This document shows positions 57,571 through 64,000 of a stretch of 64,000 bases of DNA, piece after piece. Below the pieces are notes generated by a model that did no database searches, was not told where the DNA came from, and saw nothing but the letters and a program-made list of their open reading frames with translations. The translations under genes and the position numbers were made by a program. Origin of the DNA: Bacteroidales bacterium (GTDB taxonomy: Bacteria; Bacteroidota; Bacteroidia; Bacteroidales; UBA932). The stretch is from assembly GCA_017447815.1 (NCBI GenBank), contig JAFSMS010000054.1, positions 1-64,000 on the forward strand. Reading direction: 5' to 3'. How positions within the stretch are numbered: the first letter of the stretch is position 1; each line of letters opens with the position of its first letter.

Positions 57571-58647
57571 ATGAATAAAATCCTTCCTTTCTTCGCAGTC
57601 CTGCTTATGGTACTCGGCGCTTGTGACAGCCGCGGCACGCGGACCCTTTTTGTCGGAACCTATTCCGATGGTTTCTATGCCTTCGATTTCGACCCGGAGA
57701 AGGGAGAAGTCATTCCGGCCGACGGGGAATACGGCTCCGTGGCCAAGGCTCCCGTCCCCAATCCCTCGTTCCTGGCCGCTTCTGGCAGCCGGATTTATGC
57801 CGTGAGCGAACTGCCCGGCCGGAATGCGGCCGTGACCGCCTGGCATTATACGGGAAACGGTTTCGAGAGCCTTGGCAGCCAGCCTACCGGTCTTCCGGAA
57901 GGGGGAGAAGATCCCTGCTACGTGTCCACGGACGGCCGTTTCCTGGCCGTGGCCAATTACAGCGGCGGCTCGCTGTCCGTTTACCGCTTGCAAGCGGACG
58001 GCGGCATCGCCCCGCTGGACTCCCTGGTGTTCAGCACCACCGGAGGCCCGGATCTGAGCCGTCAGGATCGGCCCCATGTGCATTGCGCCCTCTTTACGCC
58101 GGATCATAAATTGCTGTTCACGGAGTTCAGTGCCGACGCCATCGGCGCCCTGGACGTTACGCCGATGGGGGTGGGCAATGAGCGCAGGCTTGCCATGCTG
58201 CCGGCCGATTTCGGCCCCCGGCATCTGCTTCTGGAAGGAAACCGGCTGTACTGCATCGGCGAACTGTCCGGAGACATTGCGGTGTACAGTTATCCCGACA
58301 TGGCCCTCCTGCAGGTGGCCCGGGCCGATGAAGTGGGGGCCCGCGGCGCGGCCGACATCCACCTGAGTCCGGACGGCGCCTTCCTCTATGCCAGCCTGCG
58401 CCTGCAAAATGACGGCGTGTCCCTTTTCAAGGTACTGCCGGACGGCACCCTGGAAAAAACCGGCTACACCCATACGGGCACCCATCCCCGCAACTTCACC
58501 GTCCTGGAAAAATGGGTCCTTGTGGCCTGCCGGGATACGGACCAGGTCGAAATCTATTCCCGGGATCCAAAAACCGGCGTCCTGCAGGATACAGGCCGCC
58601 GGATCGAAGTTCCGAAACCGGTGTTCGTCAGCGATTTTTCTCGATAA
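57571..58647 (+). CDS. Lactonase-family beta-propeller lipoprotein (6-phosphogluconolactonase-like)
   Basis: 358 residues with the lipoprotein signal MVLGAC (Cys18). The body is a seven-bladed propeller of the lactonase family (PF10282): TLFVGTYSDGFYAFDFD, YVSTDGRFLAVANYSGGSLSVY, DRPHVHCALFTPDHKLLF, DIHLSPDGAFLYASLR and THPRNFTV. Cytosolic relatives (Pgl) hydrolyse 6-phosphogluconolactone; a lipidated envelope protein more likely acts on another lactone or has a different role. Its 3' end overlaps pdxA by 20 bp. Confidence 0.85.
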   Translation: MNKILPFFAVLLMVLGACDSRGTRTLFVGTYSDGFYAFDFDPEKGEVIPADGEYGSVAKAPVPNPSFLAASGSRIYAVSELPGRNAAVTAWHYTGNGFESLGSQPTGLPEGGEDPCYVSTDGRFLAVANYSGGSLSVYRLQADGGIAPLDSLVFSTTGGPDLSRQDRPHVHCALFTPDHKLLFTEFSADAIGALDVTPMGVGNERRLAMLPADFGPRHLLLEGNRLYCIGELSGDIAVYSYPDMALLQVARADEVGARGAADIHLSPDGAFLYASLRLQNDGVSLFKVLPDGTLEKTGYTHTGTHPRNFTVLEKWVLVACRDTDQVEIYSRDPKTGVLQDTGRRIEVPKPVFVSDFSR

Positions 58648-59674
58648 GCCGCCCGTCCATCAGGGTATCGTACTGGAGGCGCTTCCGGAAAATGTCAATA
58701 GCCGTGTAGATGGCGCTCATCATGGAACGGGGGTCGGCCTCGTCCCGGCCGGCCATGTCATAGGCGGTTCCGTGGTCCGGCGAGGTGCGCACGACGGGAA
58801 GCCCGGCGGTGTAGTTGACGCCGTCGGCGAAGGCCAGCGCCTTGAAAGGGGCGAGGCCCTGGTCGTGGTACATGGCCAGCGTGGCGTCGAAGCGGCTGTA
58901 ATTCCCCAGGCCGAAAAATCCGTCCGGGGAATACGGACCGAAGGCCTGGATGCCTTCAGCCTGGGCCTCCTGCACGGCCGGCAGGATGATGTTCTGTTCC
59001 TCGTCGCCCAGCAGGCCGCCGTCTCCGCAATGGGGGTTCAGGCCCAGGACGGCGATCTTGGGATCCACGACGCCGAAATCCCGCTCCAGCGAAGCCTTCA
59101 TGATGCGCAGTTTTCCCAGGATGGCATCCTTGGAAATGCTTTTGGGAACGTCCCGGAGCGGAATGTGGCCCGTGACCACGCCGATCTTGATCTGGTGGCT
59201 CACCATGATCATGGTCACGTCTTCCACGCCGAACTCCTTCTGCAGGAATTCCGTATGGCCCGTGAACGAGAATCCCTCGGCGTTCATGGCGCGCTTGTTG
59301 ATGGGGGCGGTCACCAGAACGTCGATCTGGCCGTCCTTGAGGTCCTGCACGGCGGCGTCCAGGGCGGCGATGGCGTTCTTGGCGCTTTCCGGCGTACTCT
59401 GGCCGGGCTCTGCATAGATGTTGTCCGGCAGGCAGTTCACGAGGTTGATCTTGCGCGGGCGCGCATCTGCGGCCGAGGAGATTACATTCACATCCATCGG
59501 GCCGATATTGTGGAGGGTCTTGCGGTAGAATCCCAGCAGTTTGGAAGACCCATAGATGACGGGGGTGAAAGAGTCCAGGATGCGCTCGTCGGCGAGCGCC
59601 TTGATGATTACTTCGTATCCGATGCCGTTGCTGTCACCTTGGGTGATGCCCACGACGAGTTTAGGGAGTGCCAT
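58628..59674 (-). CDS. pdxA: 4-hydroxythreonine-4-phosphate dehydrogenase PdxA
   Basis: 348 residues from the ATG at 59674 (MALPKLVVGITQGDSNGIGYE), the standard family start; the upstream open frame belongs to the rnhA region. Further motifs: VTAPINKRAMNAEGFSFTGHTEFL, GHIPLRDVP, LGLNPHCGDGGLLG and AMYHDQGLAPFKA with metal-binding His residues. It catalyses the NAD-dependent step of the DXP-dependent pyridoxal-phosphate pathway. Leftward pair with rnhA (7-nt gap). Its last 20 bases code for both PdxA and the convergent lactonase. Confidence 0.95.
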   Translation of the reverse strand: MALPKLVVGITQGDSNGIGYEVIIKALADERILDSFTPVIYGSSKLLGFYRKTLHNIGPMDVNVISSAADARPRKINLVNCLPDNIYAEPGQSTPESAKNAIAALDAAVQDLKDGQIDVLVTAPINKRAMNAEGFSFTGHTEFLQKEFGVEDVTMIMVSHQIKIGVVTGHIPLRDVPKSISKDAILGKLRIMKASLERDFGVVDPKIAVLGLNPHCGDGGLLGDEEQNIILPAVQEAQAEGIQAFGPYSPDGFFGLGNYSRFDATLAMYHDQGLAPFKALAFADGVNYTAGLPVVRTSPDHGTAYDMAGRDEADPRSMMSAIYTAIDIFRKRLQYDTLMDGRLIEKNR

Positions 59675-59681
59675 ATCTGTT

Positions 59682-60161
59682 CTATAGTAAATTCGTGTTT
59701 TCTTCGGTGAAACCGGTATCCTCGGGAAGGCCGTCCTGGTGATAGGCCGCGACGGCCAGGGCGTCGCAGCGCTCGTTCTCCGGATGTCCGGCATGGCCCT
59801 TGAGCCAGTGGAATGCGACGCGGTGCCGGTGGTAAACATTTTCGAAACGGAGCCAGAGATCCACGTTCTTCTTGCCCTTGAAGCCCGTCCGCTTCCATTT
59901 TTCCAGCCAGCCTTCGTTGAGGGCCTTCACGACGTAGGAAGAGTCGCTCCAGACGTGTACCTCGGCGTTTTCCCAGCGGATTTGCTCCAGGCCGATGATG
60001 ACGGCGAGCAGTTCCATCCGGTTGTTGGTGGTACGGGCAAAACCGCCGGAAAGCTCCTTTTCATACGTTCCGCAGCGGAGGACGATGCCATAGCCGCCGG
60101 GGCCGGGATTGCCGCTGGCTGCGCCGTCGGTGAAAAGGTAGATGGGTGGTTTCTGCTCCAT
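59682..60161 (-). CDS. rnhA: Ribonuclease HI
   Basis: 159 residues from the ATG at 60161 (MEQKPPIYLFTDGAASGNPGPGGYG, quoted in part as YLFTDGAASGNPG). The catalytic DEDD set is visible: Asp12, Glu50 (NNRMEL), Asp73 (WSDSSY) and Asp133 (NERCDALA), plus KGHAGH with His123. It degrades RNA in RNA-DNA hybrids. A -7 motif TAAATTTG precedes it at 60180-60187; a 40-codon in-frame upstream extension is rejected because it would run over that promoter. Confidence 0.95.
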   Translation of the reverse strand: MEQKPPIYLFTDGAASGNPGPGGYGIVLRCGTYEKELSGGFARTTNNRMELLAVIIGLEQIRWENAEVHVWSDSSYVVKALNEGWLEKWKRTGFKGKKNVDLWLRFENVYHRHRVAFHWLKGHAGHPENERCDALAVAAYHQDGLPEDTGFTEENTNLL

Positions 60162-60179
60162 ACGATTACATTTATCCTG

Positions 60180-60187
60180 CAAATTTA
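60180..60187 (-). promoter_or_regulatory. -7 promoter element (TAAATTTG) for rnhA-pdxA
   Basis: Minus-strand TAAATTTG, 19 nt before the rnhA ATG. Confidence 0.5.
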
Positions 60188-60239
60188 GTAAAAATTGCGC
60201 TGCCGCGAAACATCGTTTGTATAATCCGCAGGAAAATGA

Positions 60240-60247
60240 TAATTTTG
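60240..60247 (+). promoter_or_regulatory. -7 promoter element (TAATTTTG) for the outer-membrane protein
   Basis: Plus-strand TAATTTTG, 27 nt before the ATG at 60274. Here the divergent -7 motifs are 60 bp apart, unlike the four compact pairs. Confidence 0.5.
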
Positions 60248-60273
60248 TGTCGTGAATTAGAAACAATCGTATA

Positions 60274-60777
60274 ATGATCACAAATATGAAGAAAGTATTT
60301 TTAGTTATCGCGTTGGTGCTGATGGCTTTTACGGCAAAAGCACAGTTGTATGTGGGTGGTAGTATCCAGTTTACGGGAGCCGGCGACGGCGGCGCCGTTT
60401 TTGGCGTAGCCCCGGAAGTCGGTTACAGTTTCAATCCGAAAATGGCGGTCGGTACGTCCTTGGGTCTGCTGTTCGGCAGCGGCGGCGGAGCCCTGAGCAT
60501 CGATCCTTACTTCCGCTATCATTTCATTGAATGGGGCCCTGCCCGCATCTTCGCCGATGCGCACTTCAACTTCTCCACGGCTTTCAAGGGCGGTGGTTCC
60601 AGTTGGGGCATCGGCATCCGTCCCGGTATCGCCGTCGATGTGGATGATCATTTTTCCCTGGTGACCCACATCATGCGGATCGGCTATTACGGAGGAGGAT
60701 TCGTAGCCGGAATCAACTCTTCCCTGTCGGGACTGTTCTCCCTTTCGCCCGTCGTGGGAGTCTATTACACTTTCTAG
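60274..60777 (+). CDS. Small outer-membrane beta-barrel protein
   Basis: 167 residues from the first ATG; an ATG 12 nt later (MKKVFLVIALVLMAFTAKAQ) gives the same mature protein. After the signal come alternating Gly-rich strands (YVGGSIQF, FGVAPEVGYSF, MAVGTSLGLLFGS, YFRYHFIEWGPARIFADAHFNF) ending VVGVYYTF, with the C-terminal Phe typical of BAM-inserted barrels. About eight strands, OmpW/OmpA-barrel-like. Role unknown. A strong terminator follows. Confidence 0.8.
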   Translation: MITNMKKVFLVIALVLMAFTAKAQLYVGGSIQFTGAGDGGAVFGVAPEVGYSFNPKMAVGTSLGLLFGSGGGALSIDPYFRYHFIEWGPARIFADAHFNFSTAFKGGGSSWGIGIRPGIAVDVDDHFSLVTHIMRIGYYGGGFVAGINSSLSGLFSLSPVVGVYYTF

Positions 60778-60798
60778 GATCCGGCATTATCGTACATG

Positions 60799-60827
60799 GC
60801 AGCCCTTTTACCGGGGCTGCTTTTTTT
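60799..60827 (+). terminator. Intrinsic terminator after the outer-membrane protein gene
   Basis: GCAGCCC (60799-60805), loop TTTTACCG, GGGCTGC (60814-60820), then seven T. A textbook GC stem with U-tract, 22 nt after the stop codon. Confidence 0.85.
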
Positions 60828-60844
60828 ATGTCGTGAAGATTGCG

Positions 60845-60852
60845 TATCTTTG
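60845..60852 (+). promoter_or_regulatory. -7 promoter element (TATCTTTG) for gmhA
   Basis: TATCTTTG ends 7 nt before the ATG at 60859, so the transcript is nearly leaderless. It lies just behind the terminator at 60799-60827. Confidence 0.6.
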
Positions 60853-60858
60853 TAGGGT

Positions 60859-61440
60859 ATGACAAACAACATGGATTTCGTAAAAGCACAGGTGACGGAA
60901 TCGGTCCGGGTCAAGGAGGCGTTCCTCCGGGACACGGATGCCATGGCCGGCCTGGCCTTCGTGGCCGACCTCCTGGTCGGCACCTATCGGAAAGGAGGGA
61001 AGACGCTCTGGGCCGGAAACGGCGGCTCTGCGGCGGATGCCCAGCACATGGCGGCCGAACTGGTGAACAAGTTCCGTCTGAACCGCAGCGGCCTGCCCGC
61101 CATGGCCCTTACGGTGGATACGTCCGTCCTTACGGCCATCGGCAACGATTACGGCTACGGGGAAGTGTTTTACCGTCAACTCATTGCCTGCGGCTGCCCG
61201 GGAGACGTCTTCGTGGGCCTGTCCACCTCCGGCAATTCCGGGAACCTGGTCCGGGCGCTGGATGCCTGCCGGGAAAAGGGGATTGTGAGCGTGGCCCTCG
61301 TGGGGGCCGGACCCTGCCGGATGGACGCGTATGACCATGTCATCCACATCCCTTCCACGGATACGCCGCGCATCCAGGAATGCCATACGCTGGCCGGTCA
61401 CATCCTCTGTGATTTCGTGGAGCAAAACCTTTTTAAATAA
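60859..61440 (+). CDS. gmhA: SIS-domain phosphosugar isomerase, GmhA-like
   Basis: 193 residues, the length of phosphoheptose isomerases. SIS-domain motifs of GmhA: WAGNGGSAADAQHMAAELVNKF, LTAIGNDYGYGEVF, LSTSGNSGNLVRAL and the C-terminal TPRIQECHTLAGHILCD with metal/active-site His. It would convert sedoheptulose-7-phosphate to D-glycero-D-manno-heptose-7-phosphate for LPS core heptose. The other heptose genes are not in the window, so another phosphosugar role is possible. Confidence 0.9.
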   Translation: MTNNMDFVKAQVTESVRVKEAFLRDTDAMAGLAFVADLLVGTYRKGGKTLWAGNGGSAADAQHMAAELVNKFRLNRSGLPAMALTVDTSVLTAIGNDYGYGEVFYRQLIACGCPGDVFVGLSTSGNSGNLVRALDACREKGIVSVALVGAGPCRMDAYDHVIHIPSTDTPRIQECHTLAGHILCDFVEQNLFK

Positions 61441-61475
61441 TTTTGTAATATCTATGATATTATCGGATTTTTTCG

Positions 61476-61483
61476 TATCTTTG
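61476..61483 (+). promoter_or_regulatory. -7 promoter element (TATCTTTG) for gapA
   Basis: TATCTTTG in an AT-rich spacer, 51 nt before the ATG at 61535. gapA therefore has a real 5' leader of about 45 nt, in contrast to its neighbours gmhA and surE. Confidence 0.6.
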
Positions 61484-61534
61484 CGCCGCGAAAAATAATA
61501 GGTAGAAATTTTTCAACATTTAGTACATTTCAAT

Positions 61535-62602
61535 ATGAACAGAATTGCAATCAACGGTTTTGGCCGTATCGGTCGTCTGGCATTCCGTCAGATGTTCGAA
61601 GCTGATGGTTATGAAGTAGTTGCCATCAATGACCTCACAAGTCCCAAAATGCTCGCCCACCTTCTCAAGTACGACACCGCCCAGGGTGGTTTTGCCGGCA
61701 AATTCGGCGAAGGAAAGCACACGGTAGATTATAAGGACGCTGTTCTCGCAGAAGACGGCAAGACCGTTGTCACTCCCGGTTCCATCATCGTGGACGGCAA
61801 GGAAATCACCATTTATGCAAAGCCCAACGCCGCTGAACTCCCTTGGGGTGAGCTGAAGGTTGACGTGGTCCTTGAGTGCACGGGTTTCTACACTTCCAAG
61901 GCTAAGGCTTCCGCCCATATCGAGGCCGGCGCCAAGAAGGTTGTCATCTCCGCCCCTGCAGGCAACGACCTTCCCACCATCGTCTATAACACCAACCACA
62001 AGACCCTCACTCCTGCCGATACCGTTATCAGCGCCGCTTCCTGCACCACCAACTGCCTCGCTCCGATGGCCGACGCCCTCAACAAGTATGCTCCCATCTG
62101 CAGCGGTATCATGAGCACCATCCACGCCTACACCGGCGACCAGATGATTCTGGACGGCCCTCAGCGTAAGGGTGACCTCCGTCGCAGCCGTGCAGGTGCC
62201 TGCAACATCGTTCCCAACTCCACCGGCGCCGCCAAGGCTATCGGCCTTGTGATTCCGGAACTCAACGGCAAACTCATCGGCAGCGCCCAGCGTGTTCCCA
62301 CTCCTACCGGTTCCACCACCATCCTGGTTGCTGTGGTAAAGGGTAAGGATGTTACCGTGGAAGGCATCAACGCCGCCATGAAGGCCGCCTCCAACGAGTC
62401 CTTCGGCTACACCGAGGATCAGATCGTCAGTTCCGATGTCATCGGCATGAAGTTCGGTTCCCTGTTCGACGCCACCCAGACCATGGTTTCCAAGATTGAC
62501 GAGGAAACTTATCAGGTTCAGGTCGTTTCCTGGTATGACAACGAGAACTCCTACACTTCTCAGATGGTCCGCACCATCAAGTACCTGGCTGAACTGAAAT
62601 AA
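61535..62602 (+). CDS. gapA: Glyceraldehyde-3-phosphate dehydrogenase
   Basis: 355 residues: the NAD-binding start [20 protein letters not shown], catalytic Cys170 in [38 protein letters not shown] (key part [10 protein letters not shown]), [10 protein letters not shown] and [15 protein letters not shown]. Glycolytic oxidation of glyceraldehyde-3-phosphate to 1,3-bisphosphoglycerate. Its strong, uniform codon use resembles that of the SusC/SusD genes and fits high expression. It has its own promoter and terminator. Confidence 0.98.
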   Translation: MNRIAINGFGRIGRLAFRQMFEADGYEVVAINDLTSPKMLAHLLKYDTAQGGFAGKFGEGKHTVDYKDAVLAEDGKTVVTPGSIIVDGKEITIYAKPNAAELPWGELKVDVVLECTGFYTSKAKASAHIEAGAKKVVISAPAGNDLPTIVYNTNHKTLTPADTVISAASCTTNCLAPMADALNKYAPICSGIMSTIHAYTGDQMILDGPQRKGDLRRSRAGACNIVPNSTGAAKAIGLVIPELNGKLIGSAQRVPTPTGSTTILVAVVKGKDVTVEGINAAMKAASNESFGYTEDQIVSSDVIGMKFGSLFDATQTMVSKIDEETYQVQVVSWYDNENSYTSQMVRTIKYLAELK

Positions 62603-62625
62603 TCTTCTTCCAAGATTTTTGCTTT

Positions 62626-62663
62626 AAGGGGGGCAACTTGTTTTTGAGTTCGCCCCCTTTTTT
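62626..62663 (+). terminator. Intrinsic terminator after gapA
   Basis: AAGGGGG... pairs with ...CCCCCTT (imperfect stem through AACT/AGTT), followed by a T-run. The T-run merges directly into the surE promoter motif at 62665-62672. Confidence 0.7.
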
Positions 62664-62664
62664 C

Positions 62665-62672
62665 TATCTTTG
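62665..62672 (+). promoter_or_regulatory. -7 promoter element (TATCTTTG) for surE-lpxB
   Basis: TATCTTTG ends 5 nt before the surE ATG at 62677, giving a near-leaderless transcript. The gapA terminator stem occupies what would be its -33 region. Confidence 0.6.
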
Positions 62673-62676
62673 TAGT

Positions 62677-63501
62677 ATGAGAATTCTTCTGTCCAATGAC
62701 GACGGCTACAAAGCGCCCGGCATCCACGCCCTGGCGCGGATCATGTCCAAGTTCGGCGCGGTAACCGTGGTGGCTCCCAAGTATCATCAGAGCGCGGTCT
62801 CCCTGGCTGTTTCGCTTGGCGTCAAGCAGTTGGCATATAAAGATTTGCCGGAGGAGGGGCCCGGACAGTGGAGTTATCTGGACGCTACGCCCGCCTCCTG
62901 CATCAAGTTCGGCCTGCAGTACAAGTACGAAGCCCGCAACCCGGATCTGGTGGTGGCCGGCATCAATCACGGCAGCAATTGCTCGACCGGGGCCAATTAC
63001 AGTGCTACGCTCGGCTGTGTGGAAGAAGCGGCCATCAACGGGATCAAGGCCGTCGGCGTGTCCGTCTGCTCTCACAATTTCGAAGCGGACTTGTCGGCCG
63101 TGGAGGTCCTGTTCCCGGCCATCCTCCGCCACTTGCTGGACCATTGGCCGGACCGCAAGGGCATCTACTACAACGTCAACTTCCCGCCCGTTCCCCTGGA
63201 GAAAATCAAAGGGGTGCGTTTCACCCGGCAGGGGGCGGGGCACTGGATCCGGGAATTCGAAACCTGGGACGAGTCGCGCCTGGAACAGTTGGGGCTCACC
63301 AATCAGTTCCTTTGGCAGCAGCACCGCGTGGAACTGGAGGAAGGGGAGCAGGCCTTCTTCATGAAAGGGGACTTTGTGAGTGATGACGAAGACCCCGCCT
63401 CCGCAGACCACTTGCTGGTGGACCAGGGCTGGATCACTGTCGTCCCGTTCTGTGCCGACCTTACCGATTACCGGGAACTCAAACGCCTGCAGAGCCTATG
63501 A
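62677..63501 (+). CDS. surE: 5'/3'-nucleotidase SurE
   Basis: 274 residues from the ATG at 62677 (MRILLSNDDGYKAPG, the invariant SurE start with metal-binding Asp8-Asp9); the earlier in-frame TTG would lie upstream of the promoter. Also VVAPKYHQSAVS, DLVVAGINHGSNCSTGANYSAT and VNFPPVPLEKIKGVRFTRQG. It dephosphorylates nucleoside monophosphates, and its ATGA overlap with lpxB shows an operon. Confidence 0.95.
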   Translation: MRILLSNDDGYKAPGIHALARIMSKFGAVTVVAPKYHQSAVSLAVSLGVKQLAYKDLPEEGPGQWSYLDATPASCIKFGLQYKYEARNPDLVVAGINHGSNCSTGANYSATLGCVEEAAINGIKAVGVSVCSHNFEADLSAVEVLFPAILRHLLDHWPDRKGIYYNVNFPPVPLEKIKGVRFTRQGAGHWIREFETWDESRLEQLGLTNQFLWQQHRVELEEGEQAFFMKGDFVSDDEDPASADHLLVDQGWITVVPFCADLTDYRELKRLQSL

Positions 63502-64000
63502 AATACTATATCATTGCCGGCGAAGCCTCCGGCGACCTGCACGGAAGCAATCTGATGAAGGGCCTGTATGCGCAGGACCCTTCGGCCGATGTGCGTTTCT
63601 GGGGCGGAGACCTGATGAATGCGGTCTTCCAGGCGCATCAAAAGGGGACGGGCCTGGTGAAGGATTACCGGGACGGAGCCGTCATGGGCTATCTGGAAGT
63701 GCTGCTGAAGGGGTTTTCCCTCCTGAAGAAAGTCCGTTTCTGCAAGGAGGACATCGCCGCCTGGAAGCCGGATGTGGTCATCCTGATCGACTATCCCGGG
63801 TTCAATTTCAAGATTGCCGAATTCGCCCACGGCGCCGGCTATAAGGTTTTCTATTACATTGCGCCCAAGGTATGGGCTTCCCGGGAGGGGCGCATCCGCA
63901 AGTTGAAGGCGTTTGTAGATCGCCTGTATATCGTTTTCCCCTTCGAGATTCCGTATTTCGAGTCCAAGGGAGTGCCGTTCACCTATGTGGGAAACCCGCT
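63498..64000 (+). CDS. lpxB: Lipid-A-disaccharide synthase LpxB, N-terminal part (cut by window edge)
   Basis: The first 167 codons, open to the window end. MKYYIIAGEASGDLHGSNLMKGL is the family start; GDLMNAVFQ, MGYLEVLLKGFSLLKK, WKPDVVILIDYPGFNFKIAEFA and YYIAPKVWASREGRIRKLKAFVDRLYIVFPFE (key part YIAPKVWAS) are typical. It joins UDP-diacylglucosamine and lipid X in lipid A synthesis. The start overlaps the surE stop by 4 nt. Confidence 0.96.
   Translation, partial: MKYYIIAGEASGDLHGSNLMKGLYAQDPSADVRFWGGDLMNAVFQAHQKGTGLVKDYRDGAVMGYLEVLLKGFSLLKKVRFCKEDIAAWKPDVVILIDYPGFNFKIAEFAHGAGYKVFYYIAPKVWASREGRIRKLKAFVDRLYIVFPFEIPYFESKGVPFTYVGNP

Overview
The window looks like a chromosome segment from a member of the Bacteroidota, most likely a gut- or rumen-type Bacteroidales. 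The signs are SusC/SusD pairs, a hybrid two-component regulator (HTCS), PCMD-like and DUF4251-like small proteins, many signal-peptidase-II lipoproteins, and promoters with the Bacteroidota -7 motif TAnnTTTG in front of almost every transcription unit. By eye the DNA is GC-rich for the phylum. That is why large antisense shadow ORFs run across most genes. Coding density is very high. I see no rRNA, tRNA, CRISPR array, phage or transposase gene.

Region 1 (1-23.3 kb) is a polysaccharide-utilisation-type locus dominated by esterases. It opens with a GH3 glycosidase cut by the window edge and an HTCS regulator. A seven-gene rightward operon (4582-15680) follows: type-B carboxylesterase, SusC, SusD, a repeat-containing surface lipoprotein and three CE1 esterases. 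A leftward operon (20429-15794) encodes a CE1 esterase, a GH3 enzyme and an EstA-like alpha/beta hydrolase. A further CE1 gene (20567) is divergent from it, and a second type-B carboxylesterase (21945) lies beyond. No endo-acting glycanase is visible. Direct repeats of TTTGAACA with 20-21 bp spacing occur upstream of the GH3 gene, between the HTCS and the first operon, and between the divergent CE1 genes, so they are good candidates for the HTCS operator. Three copies of a 110-111 bp imperfect palindrome sit directly behind genes at 15681, 21812 and 23331. This is the most unusual structure in the window.

Region 2 (23.4-37.6 kb) continues with carbohydrate and surface functions. It holds a second complete GH3, an outer-membrane beta-barrel/TonB-receptor-like protein followed by a LytS/LytTR two-component pair, a truncated PCMD-like gene, two small leftward genes, and a rightward run of GH20, GH78, a PhnP-like metallo-hydrolase and a CE15 glucuronoyl esterase. 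The enzymes suggest attack on decorated plant cell-wall glycans (ester-linked aromatic or acetyl groups, glucuronoyl esters, rhamnose) plus amino-sugar release. The exact substrate is inference.

Region 3 (37.6-64 kb) is mainly housekeeping: mtaB, an rsmI-like gene and tamB (leftward); tsaD, a ROK kinase and an FAD oxidoreductase (rightward); glutamate dehydrogenase with an unusual receiver-receiver-PPDK_N protein (leftward); a WYL regulator with an S9 peptidase (rightward); recG; a lactonase-fold lipoprotein; pdxA-rnhA (leftward); a small outer-membrane protein, gmhA, gapA, surE and the start of lpxB. Four divergent gene pairs use the same compact bidirectional promoter, with two -7 motifs facing away from each other exactly 20 bp apart, and many ATGs lie only 5-8 nt beyond the -7 motif.
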